Assembly (NCBI GenBank): GCA_049323615.1 | Contig: JBMOPD010000079.1 | Coordinates: 84,813 to 148,812, forward strand | DNA: 64,000 nucleotides | Source: JBMOPD01 sp049323615 | Lineage (GTDB): Bacteria > Bacillota > Desulfotomaculia > Desulfotomaculales > Desulfocucumaceae | Reading direction: 5' to 3' | In this document: piece after piece, positions 26,137 through 34,139 of the stretch | Position numbering within the stretch: position 1 is the stretch's first letter | How the letters are laid out: every line of letters starts with the position of its first letter | Translations under genes and position numbers: made by a program | Notes under the pieces: model-generated | What the model was told of the DNA's origin: nothing | Databases searched by the model: none | Seen by the model: the letters and a program-made list of their open reading frames with translations, nothing else

Positions 26137-26871
26137 ATGGTCAAAGGCATTTCCGGCGATAGGCCGAATCCTGCGCAAAAAATCCTTTTCCCCCTTTTCC
26201 TGATCATTATCCCGGGGCTGCTTTTTGCCGGCATTAAACAGGATAATTTCATAGCCGGGCAGGGTTGGGGATTGCTTTCGGCGGAAATAATGCTGGCGGC
26301 CTTGGCCTTTTTTTACTGGGGATTTGAGCAGGGCGGGGCCACGTCCCGGGAAATAGCCCTTATTGCCGTGCTGGGGGCCGTCGCTGCCGCGGGGCGCATC
26401 CCCTTCGCCGCGCTGCCCAACGTGCAGCCCACCACGTTTATGGTGATAGTTTCCGGTTTTGTGTTCGGCCCCCGGGCCGGCTTCATGGTGGGGTCCACGG
26501 CCGCCCTGGTCTCCAACTTTTTCCTGGGGCAGGGCCCCTGGACGCCGTGGCAGATGTTTGCCTGGGGGCTGGCCGGCGCCTCGGCCGGTGTAATCAAAAT
26601 GATTTGCCCCGGCATTGGGACCAGGGGCATGTCGGCTTTCAATTTTGTCTGGGGCTATCTCTTCGGCTGGATCATGAACCTTTGGTTCTGGACGGCCTTC
26701 ATCCAGCCCCTGAACTGGCAGTCCTTCGTGGCCGCCTACGCCGCCAGCTTCTGGTTCGACACCTTCCACGCCGCGGGCAATGCCGCCTTTTACCTTCTTT
26801 TCGGGGCCAGTTTCACCAAGATATTAAAGCGCTTCCGAAGGAAGCTGAAAATCAGGATTATCGAGGCATGA
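26137..26871 (+). CDS. ECF transporter S component (CbrT-like, predicted corrinoid)
   Basis: About 244 residues from ATG 26137, which suits the GAGGG at 26126-26130 better than ATG 26131. Six or so hydrophobic helices; AAGRIPFAALPNVQPTTFMV and FGPRAGFMVGSTAALVSNFF are characteristic of predicted cobalamin S components. Position in a cobalamin-riboswitch cluster with cbiZ and transcobalamin-like proteins supports a corrinoid. No BtuFCD homologue lies here. Confidence 0.85.
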   Translation: MVKGISGDRPNPAQKILFPLFLIIIPGLLFAGIKQDNFIAGQGWGLLSAEIMLAALAFFYWGFEQGGATSREIALIAVLGAVAAAGRIPFAALPNVQPTTFMVIVSGFVFGPRAGFMVGSTAALVSNFFLGQGPWTPWQMFAWGLAGASAGVIKMICPGIGTRGMSAFNFVWGYLFGWIMNLWFWTAFIQPLNWQSFVAAYAASFWFDTFHAAGNAAFYLLFGASFTKILKRFRRKLKIRIIEA

Positions 26872-26892
26872 TTTGACAAGAATTTTTTCAGG

Positions 26893-27038
26893 GAGAAAGG
26901 AATTTTTATGGCTATTATAGAAATAACAAATTAACAGCGAACGTCAGAAGTCATTCAGCTTGACAATCTTTTTTTCAGACTAATACCACGAAGGTATTGC
27001 TTCGCACGAAGCGGGGTATCTTCGTGGCTTTTTATTTT
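26893..27038 (+). ncRNA. Leader element A (homologue of 43573-43722), with terminator
   Basis: About 145 bases alignable with the leader before the cbiMN unit: gagaaaggaat, a tatag-rich block, cgaacg-N-gtcattcagcttga, ttttcagactaataccacga, then a long hairpin. The hairpin (ccacgaaggtattgcttcgc ... cgaagcggggtatcttcgtg) ends in tttttatttt and is almost identical in both copies. Shared sequence upstream of the hairpin argues for a regulatory leader and not only a terminator. No known family recognised. Confidence 0.6.
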
Positions 27039-27051
27039 GGAAATAGAAAGG

Positions 27052-27717
27052 ATGAGAGATGTGCAGGCAGAATTAAAGCAGGCCATGCGGGAGCGGTGGA
27101 ACCAGAAAGGCGGCGGCTACGACGACGTGGGCGCGCACGGGACGAAAACCCCGGAGGAGAAGGAGCTATGGCGGCAGATTCTTGGCCGGCTGGGGCCGGG
27201 CAGGCTTTCCGTTCTCGACGTCGGCACGGGCACTGGTTTTTTGGCAATTATGTCAGCCGAAATGGGACACCGTGTAACGGGGATCGACTGGTCGGATACG
27301 ATGCTGGCACAGGCCAGGGCCGGGGCAAAAGAAGCAAACCTGGAGGTTTCCTTTGTAGAAGGCGACGCGGAGGCACTGCCTTTTGGCGCCGGGGAGTTTG
27401 ACGCGGTGGTGGCCCGCCACCTCCTGTGGACCCTCACGGACCCGCAGCGGGCAATTTCCGAGTGGGCCCGGGTACTCAAGCCGGGCGGCAGGATCCTGGC
27501 GGATTTTTCACACCGCCGCCCGGGGGCAGCCGACCATCACTACCCTCCCGAAATAGGGGAAAAGCTTCCGCTGAACAGGACTATAGACCCGGCGAAGGTA
27601 GCCGTCCTCTTTACGCAAGCCGGGTTCACCGGCGTGCAGGTGGAAACCCTGCCTCGCACTTCGGATCACAGCCGGGCCACCTACCTCATTTCCGGATCCA
27701 GGGCAGGGAGGTGTTAG
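27052..27717 (+). CDS. Class I SAM-dependent methyltransferase at the head of the nik-like operon
   Basis: 221 residues from ATG 27052; GTG 27061 has slightly better spacing from AAAGGA. Motif I LDVGTGTGFLAIMSAEMG, acidic loop GIDWSDTML, motif near VSFVEGDAEALPF, and motif II/III ARVLKPGGRILADF give a complete Rossmann-type methyltransferase. Substrate unknown. It is the first gene after leader A and sits before the ABC transporter genes. Two more methyltransferases accompany other metal transport loci in this window. Confidence 0.88.
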   Translation: MRDVQAELKQAMRERWNQKGGGYDDVGAHGTKTPEEKELWRQILGRLGPGRLSVLDVGTGTGFLAIMSAEMGHRVTGIDWSDTMLAQARAGAKEANLEVSFVEGDAEALPFGAGEFDAVVARHLLWTLTDPQRAISEWARVLKPGGRILADFSHRRPGAADHHYPPEIGEKLPLNRTIDPAKVAVLFTQAGFTGVQVETLPRTSDHSRATYLISGSRAGRC

Positions 27718-27735
27718 CATGGCGCCGCACAATAT

Positions 27736-27948
27736 ATGGCTTTGCTGCCCGCCCCGGTTTACGCATTCGGGCAGGGCGATCAAACTGCACAGCACATCGT
27801 ATATACGGATAGCAGGGGAAAGGTGAACCTTCCCCTGGCCTCAGGAAACTGGATGCTGCTGGTCAGCCGTTACGACCCGGCAAAGGGGGCGGCGGGTCAG
27901 TATGACGGGAGGGGTTTAACGGCAGTTTTCCCCTATACCCAAATTTAA
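27736..27948 (+). pseudogene. Shortened DUF4198-type protein (signal region joined to C-terminus)
   Basis: Seventy residues: MALLPAPVYAFGQGDQTAQ then the C-terminal signature of DUF4198 proteins, GKVNLPLASGNWMLLVSRYD and KGAAGQYDGRGLTAVF. Family members are ~230-260 residues; the central ~160 are missing and no full signal peptide remains. It looks like an internal deletion. DUF4198 proteins often accompany nickel/cobalt uptake genes, consistent with its place before the substrate-binding gene. Confidence 0.6.
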
Positions 27949-27966
27949 CCGGAAAGGGAGATTGAC

Positions 27967-29520
27967 TTGCATAAAAAATATTTATTTTTCGTCATCACCG
28001 GACTGATACTCACGGGACTGATCATGGCCGGTTGCGGCGGGCAAAAAGCTGCACAACCGGGAGATCAAAAGCCCGGCCAGGTCCTGGTGGTGGGGGCGCG
28101 CGACCCCGTGCGCACCCTGGATAACGGTTTTCTTCTCGTAGAGAAGTCTCATATAGCCGAGACCCTGATGGCTGTAGATGAAAGTTACCGGCTCAAGCCG
28201 GTATTGGCCGAATCCTGGAAGCAGGTAGATGATAACACATGGGAATTCACATTGCGAAAGGGCGTCAAGTTCCACGACGGCAGCCCCCTGACGGCCGCCG
28301 ACGCGGCGAGCGCCATCGGGCGGGCCGTCAAGGCCAACCCGAGGACAAAGAGCCTCACCAGGATAGCGGCGGCCGCGGCGGTGGACGGGCAAACGCTGCG
28401 CCTCACCACCGAGAAGGCCAACCCGCTCCTGCCAGAAGCTTTATCCAATGCCGACCTGGGTATTTTGGCCCGGGGAAGCTTTAACGAGAAGGGCGAACTG
28501 GTGAAGCCCACCGGCACGGGGCCTTACAAGCTCGCAAAATGGGACCAGGCGACCGGCGAAGTGGTGGCGGAGCGCAACCCCGATTATTGGGGAGAAGCCC
28601 CGCGCCTGGATAAAATGGTCTTCAAGGGCATCCCCGACGCCAACACGCGGGCCCTTGCCCTTGAAAAAGGAGAGATTGATTTTACCTTCGACCTGCCTTA
28701 CGGCGAGCTTGACCGTTTGGGCAAAGTCAAGGGCGTGCAGGTAGCGCTCTACGCCGAGCCGCGCATTTACCGCCTGGAGCTCAATATGACCAGGGAGCCT
28801 TTCAGCGACCTGAAAGTGCGGCAGGCGCTGAATTATGCCATCGACCGTACCGGCATCGTTAAAAATGTGCTGCACGGCTGCGGCGAGGCCGGCATCGGGC
28901 CCTTTATGCACGACACGCCCTGGTGCAATAAGGATGTGGAGAGTTTCTACCGGTATAATCCCGAACAGGCACGCGCCCTGCTTACTTCCGCCGGTTGGGT
29001 CGATCAGGACGGCGACGGCATCCGGGAAAAAGGCGGGAAACCCTTTGCCATCACGATCATGACCTGGTCCTCACGTCCCGGCATGCCCCCAATGGCCGAG
29101 GCCCTGCAGGCGCAGTTCAGGGAAATCGGGATCAAGGCCGACGTCCAGATTCTCGAGTACGGCGCCATCTACAACCGGGTCAAGGAAGGAAACTGGGATA
29201 CAGTGCTGGCCTCCTTCCAGACGGCCGACCCGCACAGCTACCTGTCCGGCGTTTACGGCAGCAAGGGCAGCCAGAACGTAGCCAAGTACGCAAACAATAA
29301 GGTGGACGGACTGATAGATGAGGCGGCCCGCACGCCCGATCCGGAGAAGCGATACGCCGTCTACCGCCAGATCCAGGAAATCATTACCAGAGACACCCCC
29401 GTAATCAACGTGGCCTGCTACAAGATGGCGGTAGGCATGCGTGATTACGTCAAAGGGTTCAAGTTCAATCCTATGGCGCACGACCTGCATACCAACCCGG
29501 AAATGTATATTGAAAAGTAG
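27967..29520 (+). CDS. nikA: Nickel/peptide-type ABC transporter substrate-binding lipoprotein
   Basis: 517 residues from TTG 27967, with AAGGGAG upstream. Lipobox LIMAGC places the lipidated Cys at residue 23. SBP family 5 features: ESWKQVDDNTWEFTLRKGVK, FHDGSPLTAADAA, VRQALNYAIDRTGIV. Family 5 binds oligopeptides or nickel chelates. The DUF4198 remnant and the methyltransferase beside it favour nickel or a nickel complex, but specificity is inferred. It starts a five-gene transporter with NikB-E. Confidence 0.82.
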   Translation: MHKKYLFFVITGLILTGLIMAGCGGQKAAQPGDQKPGQVLVVGARDPVRTLDNGFLLVEKSHIAETLMAVDESYRLKPVLAESWKQVDDNTWEFTLRKGVKFHDGSPLTAADAASAIGRAVKANPRTKSLTRIAAAAAVDGQTLRLTTEKANPLLPEALSNADLGILARGSFNEKGELVKPTGTGPYKLAKWDQATGEVVAERNPDYWGEAPRLDKMVFKGIPDANTRALALEKGEIDFTFDLPYGELDRLGKVKGVQVALYAEPRIYRLELNMTREPFSDLKVRQALNYAIDRTGIVKNVLHGCGEAGIGPFMHDTPWCNKDVESFYRYNPEQARALLTSAGWVDQDGDGIREKGGKPFAITIMTWSSRPGMPPMAEALQAQFREIGIKADVQILEYGAIYNRVKEGNWDTVLASFQTADPHSYLSGVYGSKGSQNVAKYANNKVDGLIDEAARTPDPEKRYAVYRQIQEIITRDTPVINVACYKMAVGMRDYVKGFKFNPMAHDLHTNPEMYIEK

Positions 29521-29579
29521 TTGTTCGGGCAAAGGCCGGGCAGTCCCGGCCTTTGCCCGGCTCTTCAAGGTGATGCTGA

Positions 29580-30527
29580 ATGCCGGAATACATCGCCAGG
29601 CGACTGGCACTGCTCTTTTTTATTCTTTTTGGCGTTTCTTTTATAACCTTTCTCCTCATGCACGTAATTCCGGGCGATCACGCCCAGCTCGTCGCCATTT
29701 ACCGGTATGGCTTTGACGATTATTCCGCCCAGGAATTAAGCTCGGTCCGGAAAGACATCGGGGCCGAACTGCCGCTTCACCGGCAGTACTTATGGTGGAT
29801 CGGCCGTGTAATACAAGGGGACCTCGGATACTCTTTCATCACCAGGCGGCCGGTAGCCGGGGAAATCCTTGTCCGCCTTCCGGCGACCCTGGAACTGGCG
29901 GCCTTCAGCATTGTGATCACAGTTCTGATCGCGCTCCCGCTCGGCATCCTTGCCGCACGCCGGCCCTATTCCAGGCTTGACAATTTTACCATGGTCGGAT
30001 CACTAGTCGGCGTAGCTATTCCCAACTTTTGGCTCGGCCTATTGCTAATACTCACATTTTCCCTGTCCCTCGGGATTTTGCCGGTGGCCGGAAGCGGGAG
30101 CTTTGCCCACCTTATTCTTCCTGCAGTTACTCTCGGCACCGGGATGGCCGCTGTCAGTACGCGGATCGTCCGGGCAAGCCTTTTGGAAGTACTGGAACAA
30201 GATTATATAGCGACCGCCCGTGGCAAAGGACTGGGTGAGGGGGCGGTGCTATGGCGGCACGCCCTGCGCAACGCCTTCATCCCGGTGGTTACCGTCCTGG
30301 GGCTCCAGTTGAACCACCTGATCGGCGGGACGGTGATCGTGGAAACCGTCTTTGCGCGCCCCGGCGTAGGGAAACTAATCGTAGACGCCATCGAGTCCCG
30401 CGACGTCCCCATTCTGCAGGGCTGCGTGCTTTTCCTGGCAGCAAGCTTCAGCCTCATCAACCTGATCGTGGACGTTTCCTACGCCTTTTTAGACCCGCGC
30501 ATCCGCTATGAGGGGGGTAAAAGGTAA
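29580..30527 (+). CDS. nikB: ABC transporter permease NikB-type
   Basis: 315 residues from ATG 29580 after AAGGTGATG. DppB/NikB fold: RRLALLFFILFGVSFITFLL at the N-terminus, QYLWWIGRVIQGDLGYSF, and the EAA coupling loop ARGKGLGEGAVLWRHALRNA. The stop overlaps the nikC start by one base. Confidence 0.9.
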   Translation: MPEYIARRLALLFFILFGVSFITFLLMHVIPGDHAQLVAIYRYGFDDYSAQELSSVRKDIGAELPLHRQYLWWIGRVIQGDLGYSFITRRPVAGEILVRLPATLELAAFSIVITVLIALPLGILAARRPYSRLDNFTMVGSLVGVAIPNFWLGLLLILTFSLSLGILPVAGSGSFAHLILPAVTLGTGMAAVSTRIVRASLLEVLEQDYIATARGKGLGEGAVLWRHALRNAFIPVVTVLGLQLNHLIGGTVIVETVFARPGVGKLIVDAIESRDVPILQGCVLFLAASFSLINLIVDVSYAFLDPRIRYEGGKR

Positions 30528-31414
30528 TGCACGAAACGGTAACCCTCATCCGCACCCGATTTCCTTTTTCTCACGCCCTGAAGGCGGTAACACGGGACAG
30601 GGCGGCGCTTTTCGGCGGCATCCTGGTTGTTCTCCTGGCCCTGATTGCCCTGCTTGCTCCCTGGCTGGCCCCCCACAACCCTGTACAGCAGAACATCGCC
30701 CATGCGCTTGCCCCGCCTGGGGCGGACTACCCCTTGGGAACGGACAACATGGGCCGCTGCAATTTGAGCCGCCTGCTTTACGGATCACGCATTTCCCTGG
30801 CGGTAGGCCTTTTGGCCGGAGGGCTGGCCGCAGTTATCGGAACCTTTGTCGGACTGGTGGCGGGCTACTACGGCGGCATCTTAGACGAGGCGCTGATGCG
30901 CCTGACCGATATTTTAATGGCCTTCCCCAACCTTATTTTCGTACTGGCCGTAGTAGGCACACTGGGTCCGGGTCTGACAAATACCGTACTCGCCCTCGTG
31001 GCTCTGGGGTGGCTTAACTTTGCCCGTGTCGTACGGGGATCCACGCTGTCCATTAAAGAGAACGAATTCATCCTTGCTGCCCGGGGGCTGGGTTTCAGCA
31101 ATGCGCGCATTATGTGGCGGCATATCCTGCCGAATGTCCTGGGGCCGGTCATTGTACTCGCCACCTTCGACATCCCGCACACCATTCTGGCCGTGGCCGG
31201 CCTGAGCTTTTTAGGACTCGGGGCTCAGCCGCCGACGCCGGAGTGGGGTGCAATGCTCAACGCCGGGAGGGCCTACATGCGTACGCAACCCCACCTCATG
31301 ATCGCCCCGGGAGCAATGATCATGTTAACCGTTTTGGCTTTTAACTTGCTGGGTAACGGCCTGCGGGACGCGCTGGATCCCCGCCGCAAAAATCATCCTG
31401 CCAATTATCTTTAA
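30527..31414 (+). CDS. nikC: ABC transporter permease NikC-type
   Basis: 295 residues. DppC/NikC features: PHNPVQQNIAHALAPPGADY, PLGTDNMGRCNLSRLLYGSR, AARGLGFSNARIMWRHILPN (EAA loop), and the C-terminal NLLGNGLRDALDPRRK. It forms the membrane channel with NikB. Confidence 0.9.
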   Translation: MHETVTLIRTRFPFSHALKAVTRDRAALFGGILVVLLALIALLAPWLAPHNPVQQNIAHALAPPGADYPLGTDNMGRCNLSRLLYGSRISLAVGLLAGGLAAVIGTFVGLVAGYYGGILDEALMRLTDILMAFPNLIFVLAVVGTLGPGLTNTVLALVALGWLNFARVVRGSTLSIKENEFILAARGLGFSNARIMWRHILPNVLGPVIVLATFDIPHTILAVAGLSFLGLGAQPPTPEWGAMLNAGRAYMRTQPHLMIAPGAMIMLTVLAFNLLGNGLRDALDPRRKNHPANYL

Positions 31415-31535
31415 AATAACAAGCGGGTTCAATAGCAGTCACAAGGGAGGCTTTTCTGCAGTGACTTAAGCGGGCTGTCTTTGTGCTCAACCTCGCGGTG
31501 CGGCTTTCTTTTTAAACTGAGGAGGCGTGACGTAT

Positions 31536-32474
31536 ATGACATTGCTTTCGATAAGCCACCTGCAGGTCCATTTCCCGCTCCCGGAAGGAACGGTGCGGGC
31601 TTTGGACGGCGTGGACCTCTCGCTGGCTGACAAGGAAAGACTGGCACTCATCGGCGAAACCGGATCCGGCAAGACCGTGCTCGGCCGCGCCGTCGTCCGC
31701 CTCCTGCCGCCCGGCGCGCATGTCCGGGGAGAGATCCGGTACGAAAATAACGACCTGCTCACCCTCCCGCCGGGAGAAATGCGGAAAATCAGGGGGCGGG
31801 AAATTGCCATCGTCCTGCAAAACCCCTCCAATTCTTTAAATCCAGTGCTCAAAGTCGGCAAACAAATCAAGGAGGCAGTGCAGGCCCGGTGGGGAACTGC
31901 CAGTCGTCCGGCGTACCGGGAAGTGCTCAATTTCATACAAAAGGTAGGCCTGCCGGATCGCGCGGCGGCCGGCTACCCGCACCAGCTCAGCGGCGGTATG
32001 CGCCAGCGGGCGCTGCTTGCCCTGGGCCTGGCTTTGCACCCGCGCCTTTTGATTGCCGACGAACCGACAAAGGGACTGGACAGCCCGCTGCGGGCGCAAA
32101 TCGTCCGGCTGCTGCGGGAGGCCACAAAGGAGGCCGGACGGGCTCTCTTCCTGATCACCCACGACCTGGCGGCGGCCCGGGAATTGGCAGACACTCTGGC
32201 CGTGATGTACGCGGGGCAGATTGTGGAGTACGGCCGGGCGAGGGACATTTTCGCGTACGCCCGGCACCCCTACACCCGGGGACTCCTGGCTTCCCACCCG
32301 AGCCTGGGGCTGAAACCCATTCCGGGCTTCGCGCCGTCCCTGACCCATCTCCCGCCGGGCTGCCGTTTTCACCCCCGCTGCGCTGCCGCCCGGGAAGTCT
32401 GCCGCCGTGAGGTTCCGCCGTTGAGCGAAGTTGAGCCGGGGCATAAAGTGAGGTGTCATTATTGCTCAGCGTAA
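31536..32474 (+). CDS. nikD: ABC transporter ATP-binding protein NikD-type
   Basis: 312 residues from ATG 31536 (GAGGAGG ten bases upstream); GTG 31527 is too close to that site. Walker A GETGSGKTV, signature QLSGGMRQRA, Walker B LLIADEPTKGLD. The C-terminal oligopeptide/nickel domain has PPGCRFHPRCAAAREVCRR. About 120 noncoding bases separate it from nikC. It overlaps nikE. Confidence 0.9.
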   Translation: MTLLSISHLQVHFPLPEGTVRALDGVDLSLADKERLALIGETGSGKTVLGRAVVRLLPPGAHVRGEIRYENNDLLTLPPGEMRKIRGREIAIVLQNPSNSLNPVLKVGKQIKEAVQARWGTASRPAYREVLNFIQKVGLPDRAAAGYPHQLSGGMRQRALLALGLALHPRLLIADEPTKGLDSPLRAQIVRLLREATKEAGRALFLITHDLAAARELADTLAVMYAGQIVEYGRARDIFAYARHPYTRGLLASHPSLGLKPIPGFAPSLTHLPPGCRFHPRCAAAREVCRREVPPLSEVEPGHKVRCHYCSA

Positions 32475-33229
32475 CGGATTTAAAAAAATATTTCTGGCAG
32501 GGTTTTTGGCGCCGGTCTTTTGTCAGGGCAGTGGACGGGGTATCATTTACTTTGCGAAAGGGGCAGACCCTTGGCCTTGTGGGGGAAAGCGGGTCGGGGA
32601 AAACTACTATCGGCCGGCTGGTGGTGGGGCTCCTGCGGCCCACAGGGGGGTCGGTTCTTTTTGAAGGGATCAACATCTTTGGAGTCTCACGGAGGGAAAG
32701 CCTCCACCTGCGGCGGAAGATGCAGATCATTTTCCAGGACCCGGAGGGCGCGCTCAATCCAAGAATGCGCATTGGAGAACTCTTAGCCGAGCCGCTGAAG
32801 GTGCACCGCCTGGTTCAAGGGAGGTACATCAAAGAGAGAGTTGCCGACCTTTTGGCTATGGTCGGCCTGGAAACGGGGTTTTACCACCGCTACCCGTGCG
32901 AACTGAGCGGCGGGCAGAACCAGCGCGTGGTAATTGCGCGCGCGCTGAGCCTGGAACCTGATCTTCTGGTGCTGGACGAGCCCACCTCGGCGCTCGACGT
33001 GTCGGTGCAGGCGCAGATTTTGCAGCTCCTGCGCGAGGTCCAGAAGCAAATGAACCTGGCCTGCCTTTTTATTTCCCACGACCTCGACGTGGTCCGGCAG
33101 ATGGCCGGCCAGATCGCCGTGGTGTACCGCGGCCAGATTGTGGAGCAGGCCCGGGCCGCCGCCCTTTTTAACGGCGTGCGCCACCCCTACACAAAAAGCC
33201 TCCTGTCCGCCAGGCTTGCAATAAAGTAA
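32462..33229 (+). CDS. nikE: ABC transporter ATP-binding protein NikE-type
   Basis: 255 residues from TTG 32462, nine bases after GAGG; GTG 32453 directly abuts that site. Walker A GESGSGKTT, signature ELSGGQNQR, Walker B LLVLDEPTSALD, and a short C-terminus ending ALFNGVRHPYTKSLL. Last gene of the operon. Confidence 0.9.
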   Translation: MLSVTDLKKYFWQGFWRRSFVRAVDGVSFTLRKGQTLGLVGESGSGKTTIGRLVVGLLRPTGGSVLFEGINIFGVSRRESLHLRRKMQIIFQDPEGALNPRMRIGELLAEPLKVHRLVQGRYIKERVADLLAMVGLETGFYHRYPCELSGGQNQRVVIARALSLEPDLLVLDEPTSALDVSVQAQILQLLREVQKQMNLACLFISHDLDVVRQMAGQIAVVYRGQIVEQARAAALFNGVRHPYTKSLLSARLAIK

Positions 33230-33265
33230 CTGGACAAATCGCCCAAAATGACCGGCTTGCAAAAG

Positions 33266-33305
33266 GATGCCGCCCTGCGCCGATTTGTTCCGGCGGGGCG
33301 GCATC
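33266..33305. terminator. Bidirectional hairpin between nikE and the Cys-Cys peptide gene
   Basis: gatgccgccc pairs with gggcggcatc, with a further cgccg/cggcg inside. On the minus strand it is followed by CCTTTT; on the plus strand the U-tract is poor. It separates two convergent units. Confidence 0.65.
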
Positions 33306-33321
33306 TTCCCGGTTCAGCCCT

Positions 33322-33495
33322 TTACTGGCAGCAGTTTTTGGGGCGGCAGCAGCCGGATTCCTGGTGGTGACGGTCGCCGGTGCAGCAGCCTTCGTGTCTG
33401 TGATCGTGCGGGTGAGGCTGGCAGCAGGAATCCTGCTTTTTGTCCTCTTTAACGGGCTGGCAGCAACTGGTGGACGTGGTGTCCTGGCAGCACAT
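33322..33495 (-). CDS. 57-residue Cys-Cys/His-rich peptide, probable metal chelator
   Basis: ATG 33495 with GGAGG eight bases upstream. It begins MCCQDTTSTSCCQPVKEDK and contains six Cys-Cys pairs (12 Cys) plus six His, e.g. CCQPHPHDHRHEGCC and GCCRPKNCCQ at the end. Missed by length-limited calling. It starts 14 bases after the stop of the ArsR-type regulator, so both are in one transcript. The composition is metallothionein-like but the spacing matches no metallothionein I know. A metal buffer or metallochaperone under metal control is the simplest reading. Confidence 0.75.
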   Translation of the reverse strand: MCCQDTTSTSCCQPVKEDKKQDSCCQPHPHDHRHEGCCTGDRHHQESGCCRPKNCCQ

Positions 33496-33509
33496 GGGAT
33501 TATCCTCCT

Positions 33510-33821
33510 TTACTTAAAATAATCCAAAACCTTTTGCCATGTCTTTTGATTTACTGAACAATAAAGATAATTGCCTTCCCGCCTGACATCGATCAGCCCG
33601 GCGTTTTTCAGTTCCTTGATGTGGTGCGAGATGGTGGAGGCAGCCAGGTCCACTTTTCTGCCCAGTTCACCCACACAGCAGCCGCCTCCGCCGTGGTGCC
33701 GGCCGCAGCAGGCCTGACCGTTTTCTGCAATGTGCAGTCCCTCTCGGTGGAGCAGTTCGTGAAAAATGATCAGGCGGTGCTTGTTGGAGAGGGCCTTGAA
33801 GATATTTGCCAGTTCTTCCAC
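33510..33821 (-). CDS. ArsR/SmtB-family metal-responsive repressor
   Basis: 103 residues from GTG 33821. Winged HTH: KALSNKHRLIIFHELLHREG, LAASTISHHIKELKNAGLID, VRREGNYLYCSVN. Between alpha-2 and the recognition helix lies an unusual metal-type insertion, ACCGRHHGGGGCCVGELG, with two Cys-Cys pairs and two His. This differs from the ArsR CVC and SmtB patterns. It is followed by the Cys-Cys peptide and faces the zinc-type transporter operon. Confidence 0.88.
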   Translation of the reverse strand: MEELANIFKALSNKHRLIIFHELLHREGLHIAENGQACCGRHHGGGGCCVGELGRKVDLAASTISHHIKELKNAGLIDVRREGNYLYCSVNQKTWQKVLDYFK

Positions 33822-33833
33822 GAGTAATCACTT

Positions 33834-33853
33834 CGATAATTTTAGAAATATCG
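33834..33853. promoter_or_regulatory. Probable ArsR-type operator
   Basis: Perfect inverted repeat CGATA-N10-TATCG, 12 bases upstream of the repressor start and in the divergent region before the zinc-type importer. Symmetry and AT-rich centre suit ArsR-family operators. Confidence 0.6.
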
Positions 33854-33929
33854 TATAAGACTTTTTCTGATTTGTCAATCCTTTGTAAAAAACTTTGTTA
33901 AAAACTTTGCAAAATTAATTGATCTTTCA

Positions 33930-34113
33930 TAAAATCAGGATTAAAATACTCTTAGCAAAATCCTGCAATGAAGGCAGGTGTTATATTTACGGTGAAAAAC
34001 CGGAGGATGTCGTAACCTAAAAGCTCTGCTGGTGGACAAAGAGTAATGGGAGGCCACGGAGGCCCGGATTTTTATCCTTTTCGGGATAAAGGGGTGCCGT
34101 GGCTTTTAATTTT
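33930..34113 (+). promoter_or_regulatory. Structured leader with terminator before the zinc-type importer
   Basis: Hairpins: cctgc-aatgaag-gcagg near 33964-33981, cggtgaaaaaccg near 33992-34004, then the terminator gccacgg ... ccgtggc (34053-34103, inner ttatccttttcgggataa) followed by ttttaattttt. A terminator inside the 5' leader implies transcription attenuation. No known riboswitch recognised. Confidence 0.55.
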
Positions 34114-34139
34114 TAAAACTGCAACGACGGAGGTGTCTG

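Noticed and set aside
26905..26934. Eight-codon leader peptide (MAIIEITN) with a ribosome-like site in leader A
   Set aside because: The frame is not kept in leader B, so it is probably chance.
33930..34113. Known riboswitch (ZTP, Moco, T-box) before the zinc-type importer
   Set aside because: None of the signature sequences of those classes is present.
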